From Nothophaeocryptopus gaeumannii (Eukaryota; Ascomycota; Dothideomycetes; Mycosphaerellales; Mycosphaerellaceae), in assembly GCA_031771865.1 (NCBI GenBank), contig JASISA010000009.1, positions 186,001 through 250,000 of the forward strand: a DNA stretch of 64,000 nucleotides, read 5' to 3'. Under the pieces are notes generated by a model. The model did no database searches and had not been told where the DNA came from. It saw nothing but the letters and a program-made list of their open reading frames with translations. Each line of letters opens with the position of its first letter. Positions within the stretch are counted from its first letter, which is position 1. This document shows, piece after piece, positions 31,503-42,537 of this stretch. Position numbers and translations under genes: made by a program.

Positions 31503-32435
31503 ATGGACCACTCATCGACATATCACGAGCCTGTCGCTCTAATCGTCATCTCCTCCATCTCCATTGGCCTAGGAGCTTTGGCTTCCGTGTTCATCGCCTA
31601 CGACATCGTTTTGAGGAAAGGATGGAGAACCATGATGGGAATCATGTACGCCGCAAGGACACCTGATCGTCTCTATGACCATCACTGACTTGAACGCAGG
31701 ATACCTGTCTATATCATCAACGCCTTGTATCTTTGGCCGCTTACTCTCTGGGCATACCTCACCTACGGGAGGCCTCCAAAACCAATCACGGTGGAAGTCA
31801 AGGAGATCGATGAGGAGGAAACTCGGCTTGAACCGGAGCCAGCACCGCACTGTTGTCACCAACCTGCCCCTACGAAAGATGAGACCAAAGTTCAAGAAGG
31901 GCACTGCCGCAGTCACGGGTCAGACAGACCCATGTTCGCTACCCTCACAGTCGCAGTCTGCCACTGCGGTGCCGGCTGCGTGCTCGGCGATATCATCGGC
32001 GAGTGGCTTGTGTACGGCACAAATTCCACCATCAATGGACGAATGCTCTGGCCCGCTTACCTGGTCGGTACGTAAAACACATCTGCTTCTTGTCAAGTAA
32101 GTCCTTTGACTGACAACTTCCGCCTAGACTTTGCCTTTGCAATCGCCTTCGGCCTTGTCTTTCAGTACTTCTCCATTGCGCCCATGACCGGCGAATACGG
32201 ACCCAAGACATTGTATCGAGCCGCTAAAGCAGACTTCTTCTCACTGTTGTTCTTCGAGGTCGGCCTCTTCACCTGGATGGCTATCTTCGAAATTGCGATA
32301 TTCAAGTGGCAGTTGGAGATGAACACCGTCACCTACTGGTGGATGATGCAGATTGGCATGTTTTTCGGACATTGGACGGGCGTGCCCATCAACTGGTGGT
32401 TGATCAAGACAAAGGTCAAGGAGCCTTGTTGTTGA
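31503..32435 (+). CDS. DUF4396 multi-pass membrane protein
   Basis: Three exons (31503-31645, 31700-32067, 32128-32435; introns 53 and 60 nt) encode 272 residues. The N-terminal helix IVISSISIGLGALASVFIAYDI is followed by RKGWRTMMGIM and IINALYLWPLTLWAYLTYGR. Then comes a Cys/His-rich cytosolic or lumenal loop (PHCCH..., GHCRSH, CHCGAGC), GDIIGEW, and further helices (FAFAIAFGLVFQYFSIAPM, WMAIFEIAIF, IGMFFGHW). This order matches the DUF4396 family, whose function is not known. The conserved HCGAGCxLGDI segment and clustered Cys/His suggest metal binding; that is inference. Confidence 0.88.
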
Positions 32436-33012
32436 TGTGGCAATACAGCATTCACCTCCCCTCGCTCGTGAAGAGTGTCCAGTACGGAAGGCTGCAAGCT
32501 GGTTCGGCACAAAAGCTTGGACCAGGCCAACGCCACTACACCCTCTACTTTGCTTCAGATAACGCCATCGCCTTCCTGCAGTTTTATTTCACCGCTGATT
32601 TCGCATTCTCGGTGTTTGAGCTCATTGCTGTGAAAGTGAGCAGCGCATGGCAGATGAAAGGTCCGGCCAAGACACGATGATTATCGCGACGCTATCCGAA
32701 AAACAACAGAGATGCTTCCGTGGGAATACTAAGGATCTGGCACGTGGCAGCCTCTCCCATCGCAGCTTTCGCTCCAATCGGCTTGACACTCTTCATAACT
32801 GCAGATGAATCATGCGACCCAAAGTTTGACACCTTTGGCAGCTATCCTGTGCAGAACGTTCGGCCAAAAGTAGTCTTTCCGTCATCGACAGTTTAGAGTT
32901 TCTGGGTCGCGTCTTCCTACAGAGGTAAGTAAATGATATTCTCTTATTTGATCTATCACCAGCCTCAGGACTGAAGAGCACTGTATTGGGAAAACCTTAG
33001 GTCTTGTTTCAG
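32436..33012. other. Intergenic, 577 bp
   Basis: Lies between two genes in the same direction. No coding or repeat feature was recognised. Confidence 0.45.
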
Positions 33013-34653
33013 ATGGCTTGGCTACCTTTCCCAGATTTTTTCATACATGCCTTCAAGTCAACTTTCAGCGAGGAGCCAAGACCTGGATTGAAACCTATAC
33101 CTGGGACAAGACCATTGACTCTCGAAGCGATCCTGTGTCCGGTACTTCTCTACTATATCGCATTACTCTTACTACCTTCACCACCTCCTCCGGCAGTAGC
33201 AGGCGTTCACCTGGCTACTCTCCGTAATGTCCTGGCCGCGATCGCCGCGTACCTATTTCTCCGACTTCCATTAGCATACCATGTCCCTCAATCTATAGGT
33301 CTTACATATCAGCTAGGCCTGGTCGGTCTCTACGGAGGACTCAGAGTTGTGGATGCCTTCTTCATTTCTTACTATGGCTTCGGCCATATTCCTCGTCGAG
33401 TACGCTACACCCACCAACTCCGAGCAGAAACACCCACCGCAGAAATCTCTCCTCGACCATGGGCAGACGGAGGTGTCAATGGCATGCTCTGTAAACCTTT
33501 CTTTCACCTCGAGGATAAAGCAGACGGTGCCTCGACAGCAATAGAGAAAGACGGCTTTGAGGAAGAACTCCTCAAAGTCACCCGCCCCAATCGTCTGGAC
33601 TTGAAGAGACCTTCCATCCAACGCGAGATCTCCAAATCAGACCTCTTGGAAAATATGACCAATCAATCCTACACCGACCATCTCTCCTCCGACGACTCCT
33701 ACATGACCATCATCCAAAAGCTCGTCGATGGTCCCAAACCCATTCCGGTGGTAGAAACTGCCCATACGGAAGATGGATACCCACACGGCTTCTCTGATCG
33801 AGCCGCCTGGGCTCTCGAACTAGAACTCTCCATGCGCGGCGTAGGATTCACATGGACGACAGCCGACGTTCGCCACACAACCAAAACCTGGCTTCCCACG
33901 ATTAAGAATCGGATTCATTCCATCCTCGTACATGTCGGTCCCGTTATCCTCATCGCATGGGCGGTAATCAAGACGATCTACGTCTATCGCCTCGCCCCTA
34001 TGACTGAGAGTCGTAGACCTACAGACACGCCATTCGACGACTTAACGTTGCCGGAACAATACATCCTCACAGCCGCGCTAGGAGCTTTCCTAATGGCTGC
34101 TTTTTCGTTGGGGCATTCCGTCTTCGCAGTCATCTGCTCACCTCTCGCTCCTTCACCACTGGCTTTCTTCCCGCCGCTCTACACGACACGCGTGTGGGAC
34201 ATCACTTCTGCGAGGAAATTCTGGTCATATGGATGGCATAGACTTTTCGCGAGACTGTTTCTGGTCTGGGGAGTGTGGCCAGGAGAGTTTCTGGAAAGAA
34301 AATTGACCGGCAAGCGACATGATCAGCCTGCCGATGTTGGGAAAGTGCTTGGTGGGTTTTTGAGTAGTGCGTTCGTGCATTCATTTGCTGTCAGGGGAAC
34401 ACTGGGTGGGAATTGGGAAGATGCAGCTGGGGAGGCGAAGTTCTTCGCTCTCAACGGAGTCGCGGTGCTTTTGGAGGAAGGGATTATAAGAGCAGTGAGA
34501 CGGTGGCGCCGAAGCAGAAACGCCAAAGAAGTCGTGTGGTATGACGCCTGGATCGGTCGAGTCTGGTGGATATCCCTCCTTCTCACCACAGGTCGAAACT
34601 TCGCTCGAGGCTGGACGAAAGCCGGGCTTGTGAGGGAGATGGCCTTCATGTAG
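33013..34653 (+). CDS. Wax-synthase-domain membrane protein (MBOAT-like acyltransferase)
   Basis: The single exon encodes 546 residues from ATG 33013; the frame is open a few codons upstream, but only from non-ATG codons. Several hydrophobic helices flank a long soluble loop (about 150-280). The C-terminal part carries the wax-synthase signature: VWDITSARKFWSYGWHRLFA, then LSSAFVHSFAVRG with a conserved His, and EAKFFALNGVAVLLEE. Related fungal proteins (Tri7-like and others) transfer acyl groups to alcohols, often in secondary metabolism. The substrate is unknown. It converges with an SDR-like gene and the 3' ends may overlap by a few bases. Confidence 0.88.
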   Translation: MAWLPFPDFFIHAFKSTFSEEPRPGLKPIPGTRPLTLEAILCPVLLYYIALLLLPSPPPPAVAGVHLATLRNVLAAIAAYLFLRLPLAYHVPQSIGLTYQLGLVGLYGGLRVVDAFFISYYGFGHIPRRVRYTHQLRAETPTAEISPRPWADGGVNGMLCKPFFHLEDKADGASTAIEKDGFEEELLKVTRPNRLDLKRPSIQREISKSDLLENMTNQSYTDHLSSDDSYMTIIQKLVDGPKPIPVVETAHTEDGYPHGFSDRAAWALELELSMRGVGFTWTTADVRHTTKTWLPTIKNRIHSILVHVGPVILIAWAVIKTIYVYRLAPMTESRRPTDTPFDDLTLPEQYILTAALGAFLMAAFSLGHSVFAVICSPLAPSPLAFFPPLYTTRVWDITSARKFWSYGWHRLFARLFLVWGVWPGEFLERKLTGKRHDQPADVGKVLGGFLSSAFVHSFAVRGTLGGNWEDAAGEAKFFALNGVAVLLEEGIIRAVRRWRRSRNAKEVVWYDAWIGRVWWISLLLTTGRNFARGWTKAGLVREMAFM

Positions 34654-35411
34654 TCTAGATTCGACAATAACGAATCCACCAGACAGTCCTGTGTCGAAGC
34701 ATCTACCCACCAAACCTCGTTTATATACCCTCCATCGACTTCAATATTCGTACCACTGACGTGACTACTCTCGCCACTCACGAGAAGACTAATCACATTC
34801 GCCACCTTCTTGGGCCACGCCAACTTCCCCAACGGAACACCTTTACTCAACACTGTATCATCCTCCTTGAACATCTCCCGCATACCAGTATCCATAGTCT
34901 CCAAGGACAGGTTTGTGATAGTCCCTCCCGATAAAACGGCATTGCACCGAATGCCATGAGGACCATAGTAATACGCTCCATTCCTGAAAATCTCCACAAT
35001 CGCATGCTTTGTCGCCGTATAAGCCGCGTATCCCCAACCGGTCAAAGATGACACCGAGGAGACGTTAACGATTGCGCCTGTCTGCCCAGGGATTTTCTTC
35101 GCGGGAGCAGGGACAAGGTGAACGGGCCTGGTGTATTGAGACATCATATGCGCGGCTTCGTGCTTTTGGCAGAGCCAGACGCCGCGTTGGTTGATTGCGT
35201 ACGTCCTGGCGGCGGCTGTCAGCATTGCGATCTGCTCTAGCTATCTGACACGTTTTAGAAAGAAGATTGACAAGGACTTTACTTACAAGTCGAAGTTTTC
35301 AACGATAACGTTACTTTCATCATCCTTCTTCTCCCTCCCACCCCTCATAATCCCCGCCGCATTCACCGCATAATCAAGACGTCCCCATTTCTGAACAACC
35401 ACCTCAGTCAT
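34646..35411 (-). pseudogene. Short-chain dehydrogenase lacking its N-terminal cofactor loop
   Basis: From ATG 35411 the frame reads MTEVVVQKWGRLDYAVNAAG. An 81-nt intron (35206-35286) leads to TYAINQRGVWLCQKHEAAHM, then VNVSSVSSLTGWGYAAYTATKHAI with catalytic Ser, Tyr and Lys, and SHVSGTNIEVDGGYINEVWW. A possible last intron (34655-34706) would place the stop at 34646; otherwise the frame runs on under the opposite gene. The visible part is about 210 residues. The TGxxxGxG nucleotide-binding segment expected just upstream is not present. A coding-like stretch (ETVCRHVDVRREEDIQKM) leads into the ATG but is preceded by a stop. An unrecognised distant exon could rescue it, but I find none. Confidence 0.6.
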
Positions 35412-36007
35412 CTTCTGAATATCCTCCTCTCTCCTCACATCGACATGTCGACAGACCGTTTCGACGCCGTGTACTGATCACGAACGTCTTCGGCGAACTG
35501 TTCGCCATTGATGGGTCGTTGGTTGATGAGCAGGTGTGGTGGGCGGCCATTACTGGTTCTGCTGCTGCCATCGTCGATGCTGTCAATGCTGAATTTTCTG
35601 TCTTGTCCTAGGTATTCGACCAACGGTCTCCAGGTCTGTCGTTGTTCAGTGGTGGATTTTGCCTAAAGCTGAGCTACTGTGTGAGTTCAGCTCCGTACTC
35701 TGATGCACAAGCCAAGAGCTGAACACGCAGCTTGACCAGCAATTGATGTCCAAGGAATGGAGGTGTACGACCCATCCCCGGACGGGGATATTCAGTGGTG
35801 AGGTGATGTTCTTGCGCACGGATCATTATTTGTAGCGGTGTGACATGATAATGTTAGGGCTTTGGGCAGTGGAAATGTATAAGATCGGATCATGGAGACG
35901 GTATTTAACGAGTTCAGGACCTACATTCAAGACTGATATGGGTGTGGTGACTACTTGATTACCTTTGGATGCAACCATAAACACCCTGATAACGGATAAC
36001 GGGGCTG
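35412..36007. other. Intergenic, about 600 bp, with SDR 5' remnant
   Basis: The first 50 bp continue the SDR reading frame without a start. Beyond this no nucleotide-binding motif, gene or repeat was found on either strand. Confidence 0.45.
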
Positions 36008-37482
36008 CTAAAGCATCACATCCTCCATAAGATCAGCGATATCTCTCATGTTGGTCAACTCTCCCACCTCGATCCAGATGTCTTGGCCGGTCAAAGGCTC
36101 TTTCTCAAGAAGGCATCACGCTCATCGGGCCCCCAGATACGAGAATTGTAGACGAGCTGACCGTTGTCACGATGGATGCCGTGGTGCCCGTAGCAATGCA
36201 TGTGACATCGGCGATGTCTGAGAAAGTTGATGGTCCTGGTAAGTAGAGACGTCATGAACTCGTGCCAGCCGGGTACGGCAGTAACATTACGAAGTGTTTT
36301 CAAGTTGCCGATGTGAGCATTGAGGGCGCGATCCAGCAATTGACTTAGCAGTTGCTCTGGAGTGCCGGTCAAGACAAAGCCACCTGCGTAGAGGTTTCTT
36401 TCAAGCTCGACCAGAGCAACTGCTGTCTCAGGGAAGTTGATGGGTGAAAATTGCTATAGGGCAGAGCAGCTCGGGAAGTCGGAAGGACTCCAGCGCTGCG
36501 TGCAAGACGTGTTACGTCGTCATGGCTTTAGCGACACAGTGCTGAGCGTGAGCGAGAGGTCTGTGTCGAGGTCCGTCCACTGGCCCAAGTACTCGAGAAA
36601 GCGCTGATACTCTGGTAGCTGGAGTCCGATAACCAGTTCGTGACGATGTCTTGACATCAAAATCGGTCATTCGCATATTGGGCAAGAGTCAGCCGTGACC
36701 TCGCTCAAGTACACCTGGCAGTGGCAGGGAATAAGTACCTTCGGATCATTTTCATAGCTTTCCTGTAGCAATGGAGTAATAGAACGCCCGTAGAATAGAT
36801 CAGTAAGAGTTCTGCAAAGAAGAGCTTTCAATGTGCGCGGAGTAGCTGTATTCCACTTTGCAGCCAGAGCTGCTCTTCGCACGCAAAGAGCTCTTCGGTC
36901 TCAGGAAGGCGAGTACTAACATCATGTAGCGCACGCACTGACGACCTTGTGGTCAAATTGTGCAGAAGACTTACCCATGGTACATTACCCTCATGAAACA
37001 TCAACTCTTGGTACTGTACCTCGTCAAGCTCGTAGTCTTGAGTGAATACTTTGCGCCCATGGAAGACAGAGTGAATCCGAACACGGACACGACAAACCCC
37101 GTCAGTGGAGTAGCGCGAAAGCGCGAACTCCGTTTCACCCTCGCTACTGGAGAGACCGACGACATGGGAAAGTATTGGTTTGACGTCGTGAGGTGGTAGA
37201 ATGGCGAGACTGGTCGGACCTCCTCTGGAAAATGATGAAGAACTCCTCCGTGCCGGCGGCTGTACGGTCATGGAGAAGTGCTGGCCGAATCTCCATGTTC
37301 AAAGGCCGTTTAGGAGATGGTTGAATAGGGTATGGAGGAAGTTCGACGGCTGGATATCGAAATCGTAATATGTGACGGTGGCGTAGCTGCTGGTATTGGC
37401 TAAGCTCGGCCTGCGAGCGATCAGCATCTTCAGTAAGGCCAATATTGGCGAAGTCTTGCTCGATGTCGTATGGTAGGGCCAT
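36008..37482 (-). pseudogene. Degenerate paralogue of the gene at 10723
   Basis: Collinear blocks match the intact 524-residue protein. ATG 37482 gives MALPYDIEQDFANIGLTEDA and MEIRPALL (RPAL in both). A shifted frame gives LSSSEGETEFALSRYSTDGV and WVSLLHNLTTRSSVRALHD. A further frame gives KWNTATPRTLKALLCRTL and CHCQVYLSEVTADSCPICE, which keeps the CxC and CPxC pairs. Stops follow, then GWHEFMTSLLTRTINFLRHR (RTINF in both) and an acidic tail ending at TAG 36008. At least two frameshifts and several in-frame stops break it. The intact gene has no introns, so splicing does not explain the breaks. Divergence is high, so the duplication is old or decay was fast. Confidence 0.75.
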
Positions 37483-38275
37483 GGTAGCTGATGGGTTGAA
37501 ATTGAGAGATTCAGGATGTGTGCTTGGGAAATATAACAAAGACGGTGCAGGACACAGACGGAAGTTTGTGTGAACAAAAGGCATTGCATAGCAAGAAAGA
37601 AACCGGAATAGATCAGGAGAAGACAAGGTCATTGACAGGTAGGCGGTTTTGGATCAGGTAGGTGAAAGCACAAGGGCGCCTGCAAGTCGAGGAAGACGGC
37701 GCTCAGCACCATGATGGCTGGGCATCACACAGAAAGATCTGAAGGCCTCGAAGCTTTCGGAAAGACTGCAAATCCGTGGGCTGTGAGAAAGGTGATTGGC
37801 CTTGGACGTGAGGTTGTGTCGACTGGATGCGGACGTAGGAGTCCAGAAGTCTCCACTCATCTTCATGATGCCAAGCCTTAGTTCTATTGCTGAGGTAATG
37901 GACAAGGGTGTTTCCCGCCGGGCGGCAACCGCTGCCTCTGCTTCTGCTCTCTCACAAACATCACCATGTATCTTCTTCATCACTCTAGGCTCCCAACTTG
38001 CATCACTCCGTAATCTGATGACCTTCAAGCCCACCAAAGATGGCCTTCTGAACCTTGAGAACGAAGACGGCTGTTGTAGCGCGTGTCGCAGTGCATCGTT
38101 CGCCAGCTGACGGTAAGTCGAAGGTAGGGCTGTGAAGGACTGTGCAAACAACACACCTATCCCCTTCATACTAGGCCTTTTGGCCACTGACGAGCCCTGC
38201 CTTGTTGTCTACCGCAGGTTGTTCTTACCGCCTGGAAGACTATTCACCAACGCCCCTCTATCGTAGCCAGTCGCT
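37483..38275. other. Gene-poor, 0.8 kb
   Basis: A reverse-strand frame from 38169 to 37654 (171 codons) has an ATG but no recognisable motif and an equally open opposite strand. I do not call it a gene. Confidence 0.4.
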
Positions 38276-39141
38276 TTGGGAGCTAGCGCCGGAGGGGACG
38301 AACTGGACAATGGAACCACAAGAGCCGCAGCAAGTCCCCGCTGCCGGATCCGAAGATGGGATCGACTTCAGAAGAACGCAAAAGCAAATCAGGAGGATAG
38401 ATCCGTCGCCAGCAATACGCAGGAAGGGGGCCAGAACGCACCATACATCCCCGTCCTCGCTGATGAGCAGGGGTCTGACAACGCAACCTGCGATCTCCTC
38501 GAATTGCTCACTTACACCAAAGATATAGCATCCACGGACCGACGTGACAAAGCCTACCCACTGCTTGGCCTTTCGAACGACCCGATATCGAAGACGATTC
38601 AGCCAGACTACCCCCATTGCCACAGTGTTGCCGATACCTTCCTTCACGTAACTTAAATCTACTTGCAAGCTGGTAGGGCTGTCGAACTGCTCGAGCACGC
38701 TGGTCGTGATCAGAAAGTGCCAGGGTTTTCATCATGGGTGCCAGACTGGACACACCAATGTCCTCGAGATGAGTGTGCGGATGTTCGTACCTTTCGACCC
38801 GGACACAATAGTTTCATCTGGCTACCGAGATGCTCCGAAGAAGAGTCTGATCATTTGATGGCTAAGCTTTGGCTGTTTGCTATGGCTCTGCAGGAGACGA
38901 TGAGGGGTAGACGATTCGGGTGTTGAAAAGTGGGCACATGGCTGTGTTACCCTTGCTGAAAGGTATGATTTGGTCGCCATGATTGATGGCGCCAGGGTGA
39001 ATTTTGTTGTGAGAGCGACGTATTCGAGCGATTGCTATATCCACGGGATGATGGATGGTAAGCGTGATGTTGCTAATCCAGGTGTAGGTGATGATGGGTC
39101 AGCTTCAGATTACAAGTGGGGGTATATTATCCTAGTTTGCG
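38276..39141 (+). pseudogene. HET-domain (heterokaryon incompatibility) protein, C-terminal relic
   Basis: HET proteins trigger cell death when incompatible hyphae fuse. The relic contains STDRRDKAYPLLGLSNDPIS and IQPDYPHCHSVADTFLHVT, the typical RDKxYALLGL...IxPDY region after a HET domain. A TAA at 38654-38656 interrupts, and the same frame then continues with LLEHAGRDQKVPGFSSWVPD (SWVPDW in both). It stops again at 38924-38926. Another frame at 38970-39141 ends with SSDCYIHGMMDGKR, the standard Y(x)xGxxYxHGxMDGE end of these proteins. The N-terminal HET domain itself is not found upstream. Two stops plus a frame change make it dead. Confidence 0.75.
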
Positions 39142-39722
39142 TCTGGTGCGTCGATGATACTCACATGGTTCTCATCGCTCCTCTTGACGTTCAAAGCATC
39201 GAACAGACCGATCGCGAAGCTGGCAGTCCAGTGGTCATCATCTTCTTCAGAGTAAGTGAGGTCTGTGCCGAGATTTCAGCTGCCCATCAATTTGGGCCCA
39301 AATTCAGCCGGCTTAGTCAAAGCTGCCCATCAAGATCGATGAGCAGCACATCAATATACAGAATTCAAGCTCATGTCTGATCTGGCCAATACTTTCGCTT
39401 TTATCGACACAACTCGACTCCCTTTTCAACAGACGAATCTTCAGTCATTGAATACGATAATGCGGTTGAAGTCCTGCTGCCGGAGTCAATTGCCAGTGCT
39501 GAAGCTGGTCATCAACAAGCAAGACATGGGGCGAAGGAACGCGGCCCGATAAATCGAGGCTTTCTCTCGAAATCAGCAAGGATCAATATCAAGCTATATA
39601 ATTGTGACTATCTCGATCTCGGCAACATCCGAAAGCCACTCCAGGGCAAACTCTGGATCTTAGGCAGTACGTTGGTTCTTGGCGCAGCTGGAAAGCCCGA
39701 GGACATCGCTAACTGCCTCACA

Positions 39723-39852
39723 GCCGTGGCCTAATGGTAAGGGTTAGTTACATCCTCTATACCAGCCCCCATTCGACGGTAATTCATGCCAACAATTTAG
39801 CGTTGCTTTCCGGTGCTGCATGCATGTCTGGCAAAGATTGTGGGTTCGGTAG
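39723..39852 (+). pseudogene. Possible tRNA(Arg)-like fragment, broken
   Basis: At 39725 the sequence gccgtggcctaatggtaagg resembles the 5' end and A box of fungal tRNA-Arg genes. About 100 bp on, aagattgtgggttcgg resembles the start of the T arm and B box. The spacing is too long, no anticodon stem-loop can be placed, and the 3' acceptor strand does not pair with the 5' end. It may be a relic split by an insertion, or chance. Confidence 0.2.
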
Positions 39853-41813
39853 GTTCAATATCTCTCCCTTGACGAAGGTGGGCAGTTTCTGATTCGGTTC
39901 CAGAGTCCCATCGGTGTCGAAAGATTTCCTTCATTTTTTCCCCCTCTGGCTCTATTAACTTTTGCTTCAACGTCAGCTGAGTTATTGTGGTCTCGAAAAT
40001 GCACGTGAAAGCTGTTGTGAAAGTTGAGGGATAAGCGAATACTTTTGCCTCGGATTTGGGACTTCCGACATCGATGACATCTTAACTGACAACATAGAGG
40101 AACAATTCGTCTGCAATAAATATTGAAAGATCCTGCTTTTGGACATTGCGATGCATCTTTAGTCTGATATCGTTCCCAGAATTCTCGACCTAGACGGAAC
40201 GCTCAACGCATAGCCAGCATCAGGAGGTTACTTCAGAACGACCTCATTCAACTTACCGGAGAATCACATCTATGATAGTAAGTGAGCCGGGCTCACATCA
40301 CACGGCACCCTGTGGCAAGCCCGATCTCAGCTCCGTAGCCACCATCAGCCAGCAATCAACGACATTCACATAACCTGATGAACGACCACAGTGACTTCAC
40401 TCGCACAGCTAAGACATCGACCATCTGACAGCTCTGAGGCTCACCAAATCTCGTACGGACGGGCGGCAGCTACAGTCGCAATCCGATCCAAACCCATATC
40501 GTCGTCATCATCACGTCCAAATAAAGATCTCCTCCCTCCTATCCTGTACAACCATCACTGCCTAAGCCCCCCCTACCTCTCCCTGAGACGGTCCAACCAA
40601 CACTCCCCACCAAGGGTCAACCTACCAACGCAGTTCTAGCTGCGCACGCTGCGGCAACCTCATGTCTCGGGGCCAGCGGGCAGAACAAGCCGGACCAGAA
40701 GGGCATGAGAAACCGGAAAAGTCTCATTCATTGTTCCACCAACGCAGCCTCACGCGTGTTGATCGTGAGATGGCTGTGCGACCGTTCGAGAATGGAGAAA
40801 GTCGCCGCCTAGGCTGCTGCGAGAAGGAGGGTAGTCCGAGGAGTAGGTAGTGAGTGGGTTCCGAGGAAGCTGAGCTGACTGCCTAGAGCAAGTTGGGCGT
40901 GGGAGGGTAGGCTCGTAGACCGAAAGAGTGGGAGAGCGGAACAATAAGGTAAGCACGTTAAGACAGAACGAATAAGAAACGCCGAACGCAGTCGGCGCAG
41001 ATAGGAAATGGGATGACGAGAATTAAGAAAAGGATTGCAGTGTGCATCCAGCATACGTTGCAGTTGCAGTTGCAGCAATACCGCCTTACCATTTCTCCCA
41101 TCCCGCTTCGCTTGCCGCGCCACTTCAAGAGCTTCTCTACCACGGCTTCAAGTTAATGGTCCGGATGCGCAGGTCAATGATACGCGAAACAGGGGCGCTT
41201 CGCCACATGTCACAGCCAGTCCAGTAATTCTGCGAGCCAAGCTGGCGGGGTGTGCGGTGTTGAGAAGTAATTTTTCCGTGGAATGCGGTAGATAGCTGAG
41301 CGATGTATACTGTGTACACATCACAACTGGTGGTTTTGCTATTTGCCGCGGGCAGGCGGCAGTTGTCTCGCAGATAGCTGTGAGATGTATGACTTGCGCG
41401 GATATCAGCGGTAAGAGAGGTTGCATGCGTGGGCAAGAGTAGTGATAGGCAGCCGACTCCGCATGCGGATAGTACTAGTCGTCACAGAGGAGCTGGGCTG
41501 GAGCTGGATGCTGCTTGCGGCTGCTATTATTGTCCTTCTGTCGGATGCGTCTCCAACACGAGCCTAGTAGATACAGCGCTGGGAAGCTGGAAGCCGTACA
41601 TGAGCGAATGCCCGAGGGAGCAAGCGGGATATGATCGTGTTGTCATTCTCTTCGGTACCGGTACGTATACAGTACAGCGAGTACCGCGCTCCAGTGAGTC
41701 AGCCGGGCTGGGCGGGCAGTGTGCAACACAAGCCACTGGCGTCGGATGACTGCTGCGGTGAGTGGGAGAGTTTGGGCTTTTGGTCAGAGCATGACCACAT
41801 GCATGCTAGACTT

Positions 41814-41897
41814 GAGAGGGGAAGTGTTGTATGGAAAAGGGCAAGGCTTCAGTATGAGAGGGGAAGTGTTGTATGGGAAAGTGCGAGGCTTCAGTAT
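41814..41897. repeat. 42-bp tandem duplication
   Basis: Two adjacent copies (41814-41855, 41856-41897), starting gagaggggaagtgttgtatg and ending ggcttcagtat, differ at a few positions. A third copy begins (gagagga) and then diverges. Non-coding context. Confidence 0.9.
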
Positions 41898-42493
41898 GAG
41901 AGGAGGCGGTGGATTCATCAATTGTAGGCTAGCCAGAAGCCGGTGGGCAGTTGGTCAGACATGAACGCCTCACGAACTCAGGCCTCCAGCCGTGCCAACG
42001 CAAGAAACACGGATGCTTGGCCGGGTGGAAGGGAAGGGCAAGCAGGCAGTCGGGCGGAAAAAGAGTGGATGAATGACGAGCAGTCCCAAGTCACATCGAT
42101 CAGGAGAATTCTGTGCACAGCACACGTGAGACAGGCGCACATCGGCGAGGCGGACTTTGCGAGTCGGCAGCCGATTTGCTGGCAGCACCGCCTGGCTGTC
42201 GCGGCAGTGGTGGTGAGTGGGCCACTCCCGAGTCCCGCCTGCCAGAGAAAGAGTGCGTTTCGTGAGTCTTCCTGGCGGCCGGTGCCACTAGACGTTCGTA
42301 TGACCGACATGGTGCAGATTTTTCGCTCTCCTGCCCACCAACTGCAGGAGGCGATGACTGCGATCAAGTGTGCAGTGTGGGAGCTCTCTCCTTGCCTCTG
42401 CGTGCGGCATTGGAATCCAGCGTAATCACAAGGCACATACAAACACAGACACACCCTTTGTGCCCCTTTGTGCGTGGACAAGCAGGACCTGGA

Positions 42494-42537
42494 GTTGCTG
42501 TGAAAGCATCGCTCAGTTGCTGTAAAAGTATCGCTCA
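42494..42537. repeat. 22-bp tandem duplication
   Basis: Two adjacent copies of gttgctgtgaaagcatcgct+ca differ at two bases (42494-42515, 42516-42537). It lies about 1.1 kb upstream of the cyclin ATG. Confidence 0.85.

Noticed and set aside
37654..38169. 171-codon reverse-strand frame with ATG
   Set aside because: No recognisable motif, and an open frame lies on the opposite strand over the same bases. It lies in a region of relics, so chance is likely.
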